From: Gemmiger formicilis
Lineage (GTDB): Bacteria; Bacillota; Clostridia; Oscillospirales; Ruminococcaceae
Reading direction: 5' to 3'
NCBI RefSeq assembly: GCF_024462815.1
Contig: NZ_JANGCG010000001.1
Span: forward strand, 412,909-476,908
Length of the DNA stretch: 64,000 bases
The notes below the pieces were generated by a model. That model did not search any database. It had not been told where the DNA came from and saw only the letters and a list, made by a program, of their open reading frames with translations. This document shows, piece after piece, positions 1 to 8,890 of this stretch; position 1 is the stretch's first letter; every line of letters begins with the position of its first letter. Both the position numbers and the translations under genes were made by a program.

Positions 1-1146
1 CCCCAGCCTTACTCGGACGCGGCGGATCCCGTTTTCGTCCGAATTTTCCACAGCAAAACCCACTGCGAACGCCGCCTGTGCCGGGTTGGAGACGGCAACG
101 CCGACACCGGGGTATTTCTCACTCGGCACGATGTAGTCGCCCTTACGCACCCGGCCAATGACCTTTACGCGGCATCGGCCAATAAGGCCGACGGGGATAA
201 AGCGCCCGATGTTCCACTCGAAGTAGTCGAAGCCGTCAGGCGGGGCATCGCCGCCGATAAGCTGGCCGAACTCGTCAGAATGAACACCTACAACGTGGCC
301 GCCGTATGTGGCCTTGACGTACTGTTCCCGGTCAGACCGTTCATCCAGAGCGATAATATCTCCGGGTTCCGTACTCTCGCCGCGCGGGAAAAACTCGGCG
401 TAGTCGTTATAAATCGGGTGGTACGTCTTGTTGCCCGTGATGTTCCCGCGACAGGTCATCGTGTTCATGTAGACATCGCCCGCCGTGTTGACGTAGTTGT
501 TATTTGAGCCGAACGAGACAACACCTGTGAACTTGCCGCCCTCTTTCTTCATGTACTTTTGCGTACCCATGCCGAAGAAGTCAATCATGCTGCGCTCTTG
601 GTCGTATGTGAAAGCGTACCAGTGGCCGCCAGCAATTTCATCCACGAGGTCGCCGCCGGCGTAGACGCTGCACGCATTGCCGTTTACCGTGATTTTTTGC
701 CCGGAGGTATAGCTTTCGCCCATGTAGACGTAGCCGTGAGAGTTGCCGTTGCCCGTAAACCGGTGGGTGCTGCCGCTGAGGTAGTCGGTATAGCGGCAGA
801 ACGCCGCAGTCGCCGGGGCAAAATAATCTGCCGTGTGACCGCCCAGCATCCCGGCGTTTAACTTCTCAATCAGCGTTCCATCCGCGATTTTCGAGATGAT
901 AGTCTCTTTGTTGAAGGACTTCGCGGGTACGGCATCGTCGGCCTTTTTGTCTGCGGATTGAATGGAACGCTGGTTGGCAAGAATCATTTGCTGAAGCACA
1001 TTGCAGACCTTGTTGAACTGCTGCGCCGTAGGCCGCCCATGAACGCCGCCGACGATGGACACCCAGCCGCCCATCCATTCATCAAGGTTGATTTCCGCGA
1101 GCGCACCATTTGTCGCAAATAGCGTACTGGTGCTAATATCGTCCAT
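1..1146 (-). CDS. Phage tail fibre / receptor-binding protein, C-terminus off the left edge
   Basis: The frame opens with MDDISTSTLFATNGALAEIN and stays open to the window edge, about 380 residues. The ATG at 1144-1146 follows an AAAGGGGG ribosome site. Residues about 280-300 contain NDYAEFFPRGESTEPGDI, which resembles the region before the peptidase G2 / intramolecular-chaperone cleavage domain at the end of many Bacillota tail fibres. It is the last structural gene visible and follows the baseplate genes, which is where a host-recognition fibre is expected. The fibre role is an inference from position and this motif; the receptor is unknown. Because the end lies outside the window, I cannot tell whether an autoproteolytic domain is complete. 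Confidence 0.65.
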   Translation of the reverse strand, partial: MDDISTSTLFATNGALAEINLDEWMGGWVSIVGGVHGRPTAQQFNKVCNVLQQMILANQRSIQSADKKADDAVPAKSFNKETIISKIADGTLIEKLNAGMLGGHTADYFAPATAAFCRYTDYLSGSTHRFTGNGNSHGYVYMGESYTSGQKITVNGNACSVYAGGDLVDEIAGGHWYAFTYDQERSMIDFFGMGTQKYMKKEGGKFTGVVSFGSNNNYVNTAGDVYMNTMTCRGNITGNKTYHPIYNDYAEFFPRGESTEPGDIIALDERSDREQYVKATYGGHVVGVHSDEFGQLIGGDAPPDGFDYFEWNIGRFIPVGLIGRCRVKVIGRVRKGDYIVPSEKYPGVGVAVSNPAQAAFAVGFAVENSDENGIRRVRVRLG

Positions 1147-1160
1147 TTGATTTTCCCCCT

Positions 1161-1736
1161 TTACGTTATGGATTGGGCAAATTCACCCATCCCGAATCCC
1201 AGCGCGGCATCGTCGCAATCGGCAAAGCCGAAGAACTGCGTGTCCGAGCAGGAAATTCTCGCCGTCACGCCGGACGGGCGGATGACGATGCTGTGGCTCT
1301 GCAAGAGCGAGAGGACGGCATCGGAAAAACTCGCCGTTATAGTGACATAAAAAGTGGCCGGTATCGTTGGGATTTCCGAGTAAACCACGGAAACCGCATT
1401 GAATACCAGCTTGCAGGCTGTAATCACATCTTCCACGGAGCAATCCGACGTGTTGAGCATGGCCTTATATTTCAAAAGCATCCTGTACACGTCATCATCC
1501 TCGGCCAGCTTTACATCCGAAATCATAATGCCCGCTTCGTGGCGGCTCAAATTCACGATGGTTCCGATTTGGTCGAGCTGCTTTCCTGTGCAGTTGTCAA
1601 TCTGCCGCGTGATGAACAGACTGTCAATGGCAGCGTGCAGATCCTCCATCTGCTTTCCGAACGCTTCAATAAAGCGCCGGATGTTCGTCTTATATATGGT
1701 GTCAACAGGCGTTCCAATAATGAGGTCAACTGCCAT
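1161..1736 (-). CDS. Baseplate/tail protein, DUF2612-like
   Basis: A 191-residue protein. The segment TGKQLDQIGTIVNLSRHEAG followed by an acidic DDDVYRMLLKYKAMLN stretch is the pattern of DUF2612 / tail-protein-I-like proteins, which join the baseplate wedge to the tail fibres. The C-terminus ends DDAALGFGMGEFAQSIT. It lies between baseplate J and the fibre, the usual place for this wedge protein in myoviruses. The 3' end of the preceding small gene overlaps its start by 11 bases, so the two are probably translationally coupled. Family assignment is by motif only. Confidence 0.6.
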   Translation of the reverse strand: MAVDLIIGTPVDTIYKTNIRRFIEAFGKQMEDLHAAIDSLFITRQIDNCTGKQLDQIGTIVNLSRHEAGIMISDVKLAEDDDVYRMLLKYKAMLNTSDCSVEDVITACKLVFNAVSVVYSEIPTIPATFYVTITASFSDAVLSLLQSHSIVIRPSGVTARISCSDTQFFGFADCDDAALGFGMGEFAQSIT

Positions 1737-1977
1737 CCTCGTTCACCCCCTTGGCTTCGGGCTGCGTCTGCAACACCCATGTTGTGGTCGATTTCATCCA
1801 CATTTTCGGGGTGTTGCTTCGCAGTATGGCAACCGAACCAACGGAGCAACTGGGCATCTGTAACAGTTCGCTCTCGTCGTCGATTTCATAGAAATTCAAG
1901 TTTTCCTTGACAATGCGCTCGGGTCTGAACTGTGACGGCAGACTGCCGAGCCAATCCTCGCTTATGTTCCTACTCAC
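1726..1977 (-). CDS. Small hypothetical baseplate-region protein
   Basis: An 83-residue protein starting MSRNISEDWLGSLPSQFRPE. It overlaps baseplate J by 8 bases upstream and the DUF2612-like gene by 11 bases downstream, the spacing of a genuine operon member. No domain is recognised. An arginine-rich start followed by an acidic segment and a Ser/Thr/Trp-rich end suggests a small structural or connector protein, but that is speculation. Confidence 0.55.
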   Translation of the reverse strand: MSRNISEDWLGSLPSQFRPERIVKENLNFYEIDDESELLQMPSCSVGSVAILRSNTPKMWMKSTTTWVLQTQPEAKGVNEDGS

Positions 1978-3496
1978 TGACCGTCACCTCGATGCTGTCG
2001 TTGGTAATGGTCGGCTGCTGGCGCAAACCGACAACAATGGTTCCGTGTTTGTACACGCCCACCGTTTTGCCGCCGGTATCGTCGAGGTAGCCTGTCATGT
2101 CGATGTAGTTTATCCCGTTCACACCTTTGAGGATGGCCGGAATGAGCGTTTCCTGCATCTTGACGTTGCTGCCTGCCGTGAGTTCTGCGGTGGTGAGAAT
2201 CGACTGAATTTTCTCCAAGTAGTTGTTGTCCAACTCGCTCTTGGTTACTTCCAACACGACTTTCAAGTGCAGGACACAGTTCTCGATGCGGGAGAACTGC
2301 ACATACTGGCGGACACCCTCGGAGTCGGTGATGTAGGCATAATGTGAGCCATAGGGCCGGATGCCCGGAGCTTTGCCGTTCCATATCGTTTCGGCAACTT
2401 CCGTATCGTCACCGCCGCGAACGACGATTTCGATGCTGTGCGGCGGGCGGCCCTCTGCATCTTCTTTGTCGGTGTAGTTCTCGTATCCGCTGGCGTAGTC
2501 ACAGCCGTCCACATCCGCAAGCAGCGACGCGCAGATTCTATCAATCGTGTTGCTGCCGCGGATAGCGACGCTCTGTGCATAGCGAAGCCGGACCTCGGCA
2601 TCGCTTTCCGCCAGCCGCCCGGGCGAATATTTGACCGCGTTGTTTACCGAGGTCAAGCCGTTCACGCCCGTGACGATTTGGGTTATCGTACCCAGCGGGA
2701 GCGAGATGTCGCCGTACTCGACGGTTTCATACGACAGGTTCGAGGTCACCTGTTCCACCTGCACGTTCGAGGTCAGTTCCGCATAGAACGAATCGTCCTC
2801 TTTGGTTCCCGTCGCCACAATCAGCTTTACGAGTGCGCCTGTGTCATCCATGTCATCGGTGATTTCCTCGGTAATGGTAAGGCCGATTTTCTCGCCAGCT
2901 TCCACGAACGCCGCCTTCATGGCATCATAGGCCGCCGCGTAGGTAGCGCACCCGCTGATGGTCTTTGTGTAGGCTTGGACGACGGTTCCGACGGAGCCGC
3001 TGTCAATGTTCTGATGCAGGGTAATCGTGTACTCCGTCACCTTGGACACGTCGGTTAAGACGGGCCGTACCTTGATGCGCCAAAAGTTTTCGCGGCTGAT
3101 TTCTTGGTTGGCAGACGCTTGCAGCTGGCGTTCCGGCTGTGTCGTGGACTTCACAAGGCTGCCGTATGGAATGAGTGTGCCGTCGTCGCCCGTGCAGGCG
3201 AGGACATAGCGACTTCTTTTCCGGGCCTTGCGCATGAATCCCGAAATCTGGATGTCATTGTCCAAGTTTACCCCGTCAGCGCTGCCGGGATAAAGCTGGT
3301 AGTACACATTCTCGACTTCTTCCCACAACTGTTCCTGCTGATCGGCAAAGGACTGGACGATGACCGCGAAAAACGACTGCGGGTGTTCCGACGGGTCTAC
3401 GCCGATAGTTCCCTTGAAATACTCGCACAGTTCGGAGAAAATCTCGTCAAGGCGCTTTCTTCTAAAGCCTGTGGGCAGCGCGCCGTATTCGCTCAT
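1970..3496 (-). CDS. Baseplate J/gp47 family protein
   Basis: A 508-residue protein typical of baseplate J: an N-terminal FRRKRLDEIFSELCEYFKG helix, then a GSADGVNLDNDIQISGF segment (leaving the first domain) and the beta-rich body (RKRSRYVLACTGDDGTLIPY). The protein forms the wedges around the tail hub in contractile-tail phages and triggers sheath contraction when the fibres bind. Its ATG overlaps the TGA of the gp25-like gene (ATGA). Downstream neighbours are the small 83-residue protein and the DUF2612-like wedge protein. Length and order fit P2-, Mu- and Pam3-like baseplates. Confidence 0.85.
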   Translation of the reverse strand: MSEYGALPTGFRRKRLDEIFSELCEYFKGTIGVDPSEHPQSFFAVIVQSFADQQEQLWEEVENVYYQLYPGSADGVNLDNDIQISGFMRKARKRSRYVLACTGDDGTLIPYGSLVKSTTQPERQLQASANQEISRENFWRIKVRPVLTDVSKVTEYTITLHQNIDSGSVGTVVQAYTKTISGCATYAAAYDAMKAAFVEAGEKIGLTITEEITDDMDDTGALVKLIVATGTKEDDSFYAELTSNVQVEQVTSNLSYETVEYGDISLPLGTITQIVTGVNGLTSVNNAVKYSPGRLAESDAEVRLRYAQSVAIRGSNTIDRICASLLADVDGCDYASGYENYTDKEDAEGRPPHSIEIVVRGGDDTEVAETIWNGKAPGIRPYGSHYAYITDSEGVRQYVQFSRIENCVLHLKVVLEVTKSELDNNYLEKIQSILTTAELTAGSNVKMQETLIPAILKGVNGINYIDMTGYLDDTGGKTVGVYKHGTIVVGLRQQPTITNDSIEVTVSE

Positions 3497-3846
3497 GTGT
3501 ACTCCACCTCACTTTCGATGATTTCGTCACTGGTTTCTACCGTGAACCGGCAGGTGCATTTTCGCTCGTCCTCGTCAAATTCAACGACGCAGCTTTTCAC
3601 GTTCTTTACCTCGTCAAATTCCATGAGGGCAGAGCGGATGATGTTGGCAATTTCCTGCGTGTTCGGCTTTTTCACCAGTATTTTTTCAAAGTACGGGATA
3701 CCGAGCTCCTCGTTATACTTCCACTCGGCCAGCGACCAGCGCAGCTTGATTTGTATGGCTTGCCGCAGGCTGTCGGTAACAACCACATCGCCGTCCTTGG
3801 TGAAATACAGGTCGCCGCTGGTGTCGAGCGCAAGATCCTTTATCAT
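3493..3846 (-). CDS. gp25/XkdS-like baseplate wedge protein
   Basis: About 117 residues. An earlier TTG is possible, but the ATG at 3844-3846 is preceded by GGAGGGTGACACG, a good site, so I use it. The sequence DLYFTKDGDVVVTDSLRQAI then LRWSLAEWKYNEELGIPYFE matches the lysozyme-like gp25/GPW wedge fold of contractile tails (DUF2634-like). It would form the baseplate core bundle with baseplate J, whose gene starts at its stop codon. Confidence 0.75.
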   Translation of the reverse strand: MIKDLALDTSGDLYFTKDGDVVVTDSLRQAIQIKLRWSLAEWKYNEELGIPYFEKILVKKPNTQEIANIIRSALMEFDEVKNVKSCVVEFDEDERKCTCRFTVETSDEIIESEVEYT

Positions 3847-3850
3847 CGTG

Positions 3851-4807
3851 TCACCCTCCAATCAGCGAGCCGCCGACGTGCAAATTACCCTCGACGTAGG
3901 TTTCGTCGGCCTTGGCTTCGATGTAGTGGCCGCCGTCGTAGTAGATGCCGGCGGCGCCACTGCCGACCTTGATGCTTTTCTCGCCCACGGACACCTCTCC
4001 GGATGTCTCGGTAAGTTCGATTTTTGCATTTCCCCCGACCGTTGCTTTCAGGTTTCCCTCGGAAATCTTAATGCCTGTGTCCTCGTTCAGCTGCAAGGAC
4101 GCTTCATCCTCGCTTACAGTAGCCTGCGCGTCCACGCATTTCAGCGTCGCGCCGTCGTTCTTGATGACAGCGCTGTGGTCCTCGTCTCCAGCTTCCGCCG
4201 TGACCTCGTTTTTCTTGATGGACACCTTAGTGGTGTCGTTCAGACTTGCGAGAATTTCATCTTCCTTGACCGACACATTGGCAATCTTGTTCACATCTCC
4301 AACGATGCCGTCGTCGTCGATTTTGACGTTGACCGTATCCTTGAATTTGACGTGAATCTCGTCCTTTCCTGCGAGGATTTCGTTCTCCTCGGAAAACAGG
4401 ATTGCCGCGTTCTTGGCCTTAGCCTTGGACACCGCAGCGGGCGCAGACTTCAACAGGCATGGAACGCAGATTGCATTGGACAGGCCAAACCGCAGGCCGC
4501 TTGTGTAATTGCCGCTCTGCCATTGCGACAGGGTGCTTTCGCAGCAGACAATAAGACAGGCATCCCCGGCAGACACCGGGAACGCCACGCCTATCTTGCC
4601 ATTTGCGGACATCGGCAAAACGATGGGGCAGCCCGAAATACTCGGGTACGTCATGCTCTTTCCGTCGGCTGTCCTAAAGGTCACAGACGGCTTAACCGAT
4701 GCGGTCATACCGTTTGCCGAGGTGATGGTGCCGGGCATAGCCGTATGTACCCCGGACAGAGTATCGTCTATCAGACGTTTTATCTCGTCGAAAAGGCGCT
4801 GGGCCAT
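3851..4807 (-). CDS. Baseplate spike protein (gpV / Gp138 type)
   Basis: A 318-residue protein. Residues 1-110 look like an OB-fold spike domain (GTITSANGMTASVKPSV, then FPVSAGDACLIVCCE). Residues about 140-290 are repeated short strands of alternating acidic and hydrophobic residues (KFKDTVNVKIDDDG, NDTTKVSIKKNEV, NEDTGIKISEGNL), as in trimeric beta-helices. The C-terminus GNLHVGGSLIGG resembles spike tips. This is the membrane-piercing spike under the hub; its gene starts at the last base of the hub stop codon. Confidence 0.75.
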   Translation of the reverse strand: MAQRLFDEIKRLIDDTLSGVHTAMPGTITSANGMTASVKPSVTFRTADGKSMTYPSISGCPIVLPMSANGKIGVAFPVSAGDACLIVCCESTLSQWQSGNYTSGLRFGLSNAICVPCLLKSAPAAVSKAKAKNAAILFSEENEILAGKDEIHVKFKDTVNVKIDDDGIVGDVNKIANVSVKEDEILASLNDTTKVSIKKNEVTAEAGDEDHSAVIKNDGATLKCVDAQATVSEDEASLQLNEDTGIKISEGNLKATVGGNAKIELTETSGEVSVGEKSIKVGSGAAGIYYDGGHYIEAKADETYVEGNLHVGGSLIGG

Positions 4808-5694
4808 TATTTCACCTCCAATAATTCAGCGACGCACACCCAAGAATCTTCACCGCTGCCCTCGCTATCCCCTTTCGTGTCGATTTTCGAGACACGGAAA
4901 GCGCCGGTCGCCAGCTTACTCGAAAGCATGACGTAGTCGTTCGCCTGGATGTGGCCGTTCATCAAAAACGTGACCTTCCACCCGGTTTGTGTTTTTCTTT
5001 TCGTCGTGTTGGCATTTTGGCTGTTGGACGTGGATGCGTTATCATACAGCCGCTCGGGGTAGCCGATAAGTCCCGTCTCGGCGCTGAGGACATAGGCCAT
5101 AGCCGTAATGGCCTCATTGGCCGCGCAGACCTGCACGACCCCGTTTTGAATGGAAAAGTTCGTGTTGCTTGCGCCACACACCTGATGGAACAGCGTTGTC
5201 GCGCTTCCCACGAAGCTGAAATTCTTGAACGACGGAAACGTACAACTCGGGCTGAACAGAATCGCACATCCCATACTGGCGGCGGCATCGGTAAGAATCT
5301 TCTTGCCGTTCACACTGCCACGGTACGAAACGCTGACGTTGGTATCTCGTGTCGCCACAAGGCCGTCAACGATGCTGATTTCCGTACATGTATCAGCGCC
5401 CTCGTGCGCGGAATCAATATGACTGACCGTTCCCTGTATGATAGTAGCCATATCGCCGTCGTACCCAGCTTGCAAATCCACGACGCAGTTGATTTGCTCC
5501 AGCACCGCAAGCGACTGCGGCGACAGGTTGTAGATTTTTATGGTGGCCGTGTTGTTCGATTCGCTGTCACCGCGCTCCACCTCGAAGTTGATGCGAAGCG
5601 ATCTTCCCGTCACGACATCCGGCGCGCCGATTTCAAATCCCATCGTGCCGGTCGTTCCGGCTATGAGCCTGTACGCTCTCTTGAAATTTTTCAT
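4807..5694 (-). CDS. Baseplate hub protein (gpD / gp27-like)
   Basis: About 295 residues from the ATG at 5692-5694 (MKNFKRAYRLIAGTTGTMGF), whose ATGA overlaps the stop of the plug gene. The order of a first beta domain with NFEVERGDSESNNTATIKIY, a middle VSYRGSVNGKKILTDAAASM segment and a final beta domain fits hub proteins of the late control gene D / Pam3 hub type. The hub carries the spike and seats on the tail tube. It lies directly between plug and spike, which supports the call. Confidence 0.7.
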   Translation of the reverse strand: MKNFKRAYRLIAGTTGTMGFEIGAPDVVTGRSLRINFEVERGDSESNNTATIKIYNLSPQSLAVLEQINCVVDLQAGYDGDMATIIQGTVSHIDSAHEGADTCTEISIVDGLVATRDTNVSVSYRGSVNGKKILTDAAASMGCAILFSPSCTFPSFKNFSFVGSATTLFHQVCGASNTNFSIQNGVVQVCAANEAITAMAYVLSAETGLIGYPERLYDNASTSNSQNANTTKRKTQTGWKVTFLMNGHIQANDYVMLSSKLATGAFRVSKIDTKGDSEGSGEDSWVCVAELLEVK

Positions 5695-6017
5695 TCCAGC
5701 AACTCCCCTGTCGGGATATAGCACAGCGAAGCGCTCCCGTCATCGAAAGAATACCGCGTGATTCTGGCCTCCGTTGAGAGCACCACGAGCGCCCCCTGCG
5801 GCACGCTGTACGACGTGTACCACACGTTCAATGGAAAGTTAGGCACTAGGCGTATACCGTCCACGATAGGCTCTCCCTCGTCGTTACAGAAGCCTATCGT
5901 CCAAAAGTCACCTGTGCTGTTGTATGAGAGGTGCAGCACACACAACTCACCGTCGAGCATTGTGCGGCAAAGGTAGTCGTTCTGCCCGGTTGGCAGGATG
6001 ATTTTGTAATAATCCAT
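5691..6017 (-). CDS. Baseplate plug-like protein
   Basis: A 108-residue all-beta protein beginning MDYYKIILPTGQNDYLCRTM. Features such as DFWTIGFCNDEGEPIVDGIR and a following VPNFPLNVWYTSYSVPQGAL resemble the small plug proteins (Pam3 gp18-like) that close the tube at the hub. Position between Dit-like and hub genes agrees. The family call is from memory of the motif pattern and is moderate. Confidence 0.6.
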   Translation of the reverse strand: MDYYKIILPTGQNDYLCRTMLDGELCVLHLSYNSTGDFWTIGFCNDEGEPIVDGIRLVPNFPLNVWYTSYSVPQGALVVLSTEARITRYSFDDGSASLCYIPTGELLE

Positions 6018-6027
6018 GTCTGCCCCC

Positions 6028-6621
6028 TTAGAACAACTTAGAAACCCTGTTGAGCATTCCCTTGGCTATCGAACTGCCCTTGCTGCTACTGCTGCTCGAC
6101 GAGCTGGACTTAGAACTTGCGGTCTTGCTCGTGGTCTTTTTGGTGGATACGCTGCCCGCGTTGGTTTTCGTGGTGCCGCCGCGTGGGAAAGATACGACCA
6201 CAAGGGCCGTTTTCTTCTCCGTCACGGTTACTTGGGTAAGCGAAAATTCAACGGTCACAGAATCGCCGCTCTCGGCATCATCCGGGATTTTCAGACCCGA
6301 CAGGGCCATATTCTCCCATGTGTCGCCGTTCGCAATGTAGGTCACCAGCTTCCTGCTGACAAACAGCTTGCGAAGCTGGCGCGTGACTTCTGCTACCCGG
6401 TTTGCGGATGAACCGTGGCGGCCGTACCACGTCACAGGGCGGTTGGCAATGGTCGCCGTCACGGTCAGCGTAGTTGCTTTTACGATGATGTCGTCGCTTG
6501 TCGTGTAGCCGCTTTCCGTGGCGTACTCCGGCACCTCTGCACTAAGCTGTTCATCCTTGGTTTTTACGGAGTCAAACTCTATACCGCCAAGGCTGGCGGG
6601 TGACGAAGCCCTCACTCCCAT
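6028..6621 (-). CDS. Dit-like tail protein with Ser/Lys-rich C-terminus
   Basis: A 197-residue protein. Residues 1-130 form a beta-rich Dit-like domain starting GVRASSPASLGGIEFDSVKT and containing ALSGLKIPDDAESGDSVTVE, as in baseplate proteins of small myoviruses. Residues about 150-190 are low complexity: many Ser, Thr and Lys with a run of nine serines, ending GMLNRVSKLF. The tail may be a flexible linker to the tape measure or tube. It is encoded 6 bases after the tape measure stop. Confidence 0.6.
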   Translation of the reverse strand: MGVRASSPASLGGIEFDSVKTKDEQLSAEVPEYATESGYTTSDDIIVKATTLTVTATIANRPVTWYGRHGSSANRVAEVTRQLRKLFVSRKLVTYIANGDTWENMALSGLKIPDDAESGDSVTVEFSLTQVTVTEKKTALVVVSFPRGGTTKTNAGSVSTKKTTSKTASSKSSSSSSSSSKGSSIAKGMLNRVSKLF

Positions 6622-6627
6622 GCGACA

Positions 6628-8673
6628 TCACCTCCCCGTGTGGGCCATCTGGTTCGCAAGCTCGTCCGCAGCGTTCTTGCTGCTGGTCTTGATTGCTCCC
6701 CCGGCCTTAGTGGCCATATCCTTGTCGGTGCAGTAGAACGTATTTTGAACGTGCTGCTCCACCGAATTGTTGTTCGTGTTCGTGGTCTTGCCCGCAGAAA
6801 CCGTGTTCCCGAGCGTGGCCGTTTTCGTTTTCGTCGTAGGCTCAACACCGAAGAAGCTGGACACGCCATCTACCAAACCGCTCAGCGACGGGAAGTTTTG
6901 GGTAATCCAGCCGAACAAATCTCCGAGAACGCCCTTTGCGGAATCCACAAAATCCGAAATCGCACCGAGAATGTCGATGCCGAACGCATCTTGGAAAATG
7001 CGGTTGATGTCCTGCACGACCTTGTCTACGGTCTCTTTCAGCGACTCAAAAGCCCCGGCTGTATCGCCGTTGATGATTTTTGAGATGAACTCGAACAGGC
7101 CGCCGAAAATAGTCATCACGAGGTCTACGGCCGCACTAATCGCATCGACGATGGAATCGCCGTATTCCGACCAAAACAGCTTCATGCCCGCTATGATAAG
7201 GGCCACGAACTGCGAGATGCCCTCAAAGGCAGCTTGTATCCGCTGCCAAATCCACATCGCAACGGCAACTACGGAGTCTCCGTATTCAGACCACCACGCC
7301 TTGCACTTGCCGACGACTTTGCCGACCAGCTGGTAGATGAAGTTGAACACCTGCTGCACGACGCTCCAAATCGTTTGGAGCACCGCCTGCACTTTGCTCT
7401 TATTCTCTTCCCACCATTGGCCTACGGCTTTTAGGACATCCTGCGCTTTCTGCTTCAAGTCGCTGAAAAAGCCCAAGATTTTTTCTCGGGCTTCGTCGGC
7501 ATCTATGCCGGCGCCCTCAAGCAGATCCGCGAAGACGGAGTCCTTACCCTGCAAGAACGAAACGAAGTCCTCGACCAGCAGGAACACCGCGAGGATTGCC
7601 CCCGCTATAAGCGCGATTTTTGCGCCAGCCGGGTTTAGGAGCGAAAGAATCTTCTTTATGCCGCTGATAATCGTAGGCCCTTTCCATGCTGTGAAAATGG
7701 CCGCGACGGCCAACGCCAGCAGCTTCAACATATTCTCTGTGCCACCTACGGCACTCGAGATTTTGTCAAGGCCGGATTCGATAAGGCCAAGCACCTTTTC
7801 CACGGCACCGAAGCCCTTTAGCATGACCTTAGCCACGGTTTCTGTGATTTTGAACTTCTCGTTCATATCGGTAATTTTCTTACCGAATCGGTTGCTGATA
7901 ATCGTCAGCGCGTCGCTCACGCTCGCTGCGGTATCCTCGTACTTTTTGCTGATGGAGTCTGCCGCTTTCGTGTAGGCTTCTTTCACGCTCTTAGCCGTGA
8001 GCGTGCCGCCAGCAGCCATAGATTCCAGCTGCTTTTCGGTTTTGCCCAGTCCCTCGGAGAGAACGTCTACGACTTCCGGGGCCGTCTTTTTCAGCTGCGC
8101 AAACACAGTGCTGGAAACCTTGCCCGTGGAGAACACGCTTTTGAGCATCGTCTGCACGTTGCTCAAATTGCTTGCCTTGCCTGCGACGGTTTCGTTCTGC
8201 GAGAGCAGCTTTGCAAATTCCCGCGCATCGTCGATTGGGAACAAATCTTTGCTCTGCGACGAGAGATCCGCAACATAGGTGCCGAACTCCTCGTAGCTGG
8301 TGCGGCACTCATTGGCCGACTGCAAAATCTTGTCCTGTATCGCCTGTTGGTCTTCAAGGCCGTCCGACGCATACTTGATTTTGTCGTTGACCTCGCTGAA
8401 CGACTCGACGATTTGGTTCATCTTCGTCAAGCTGACCGTGATGCCGATAAAAGAGAGCAGCTTTGTAGCCTGTGATTTCAGCTTGCCCAACTCACTCAGC
8501 GCTTCGTTGGACGATTTCTCGTCGAGGTGCGGGTGAATCTTGTGTTCGCTGCCCTTTTCCGCAGTTTCCTGCATTTTCTTGACTTCCGAATCGGTCGCGG
8601 CCTGGCTCGCCTTGTCAATCATAAAGCGAACGACGTTGACGAGGTCAGACAGAACCATTGTGCTCGCTGCCAC
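6628..8673 (-). CDS. Tail tape measure protein
   Basis: A 681-residue, largely helical protein, the longest in the tail module. The first 330 residues are coiled-coil rich. Residues about 310-385 hold hydrophobic segments (MLKLLALAVAAIFTAW, LIAGAILAVFLLVEDFVSFL). Two similar Trp-rich repeats follow, around CKAWWSEYGDSVVAVAMWIW and MKLFWSEYGDSIVDAISAAV, as in tape measures of Bacillota phages. It sets tail length and is ejected ahead of DNA. The best start is GTG at 8671-8673 with GGGGGAG about 10 bases upstream. For a tape measure it is rather short, so the tail is probably short. Confidence 0.85.
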   Translation of the reverse strand: MAASTMVLSDLVNVVRFMIDKASQAATDSEVKKMQETAEKGSEHKIHPHLDEKSSNEALSELGKLKSQATKLLSFIGITVSLTKMNQIVESFSEVNDKIKYASDGLEDQQAIQDKILQSANECRTSYEEFGTYVADLSSQSKDLFPIDDAREFAKLLSQNETVAGKASNLSNVQTMLKSVFSTGKVSSTVFAQLKKTAPEVVDVLSEGLGKTEKQLESMAAGGTLTAKSVKEAYTKAADSISKKYEDTAASVSDALTIISNRFGKKITDMNEKFKITETVAKVMLKGFGAVEKVLGLIESGLDKISSAVGGTENMLKLLALAVAAIFTAWKGPTIISGIKKILSLLNPAGAKIALIAGAILAVFLLVEDFVSFLQGKDSVFADLLEGAGIDADEAREKILGFFSDLKQKAQDVLKAVGQWWEENKSKVQAVLQTIWSVVQQVFNFIYQLVGKVVGKCKAWWSEYGDSVVAVAMWIWQRIQAAFEGISQFVALIIAGMKLFWSEYGDSIVDAISAAVDLVMTIFGGLFEFISKIINGDTAGAFESLKETVDKVVQDINRIFQDAFGIDILGAISDFVDSAKGVLGDLFGWITQNFPSLSGLVDGVSSFFGVEPTTKTKTATLGNTVSAGKTTNTNNNSVEQHVQNTFYCTDKDMATKAGGAIKTSSKNAADELANQMAHTGR

Positions 8674-8680
8674 TTGCTAC

Positions 8681-8890
8681 TCACTCCCCCTCTTGACGCT
8701 TGCTGCGCTGATATTCGATGTCCTGTGCCATGTCGTACAGCGCGTACAGCTTCAGTGCTTCATCCAAGGTGTAGCAGTTTTTCAACTCATACATCGTGGC
8801 CTTGCCCGCTGAAATCAGCGCGTACATTTTCAGTTCTAAATCGCTGCCGAAAGCGGCTGCGTCAAACTCTCCGTACTCTGCGAATGCTTC
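8681..8890 (-). CDS. Tail assembly chaperone extension, reached by -1 frameshift
   Basis: In the -1 frame relative to the tail chaperone an open frame of 69 codons runs to a TGA at 8681-8683, just before the tape measure. It starts EAFAEYGEFDAAAFGSDL and continues with MYALISAGKATMYELKN and TLDEALKLYALYDM, a helical, protein-like sequence. It has no ATG/GTG/TTG with a good ribosome site; the only ATG (8825-8827) has none. Such a second frame between chaperone and tape measure is the hallmark of the G/GT programmed frameshift. The coordinates give the part that looks like real protein; the slip itself would occur at or upstream of its start. Confidence 0.65.
   Translation of the reverse strand, partial: EAFAEYGEFDAAAFGSDLELKMYALISAGKATMYELKNCYTLDEALKLYALYDMAQDIEYQRSKRQEGE

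Noticed and set aside
3104..4936. 610-codon open frame on the plus strand
   Set aside because: It is antisense to baseplate J, gp25-like and spike genes, which have recognisable domains and ribosome sites. GC-rich third positions keep the opposite strand open.
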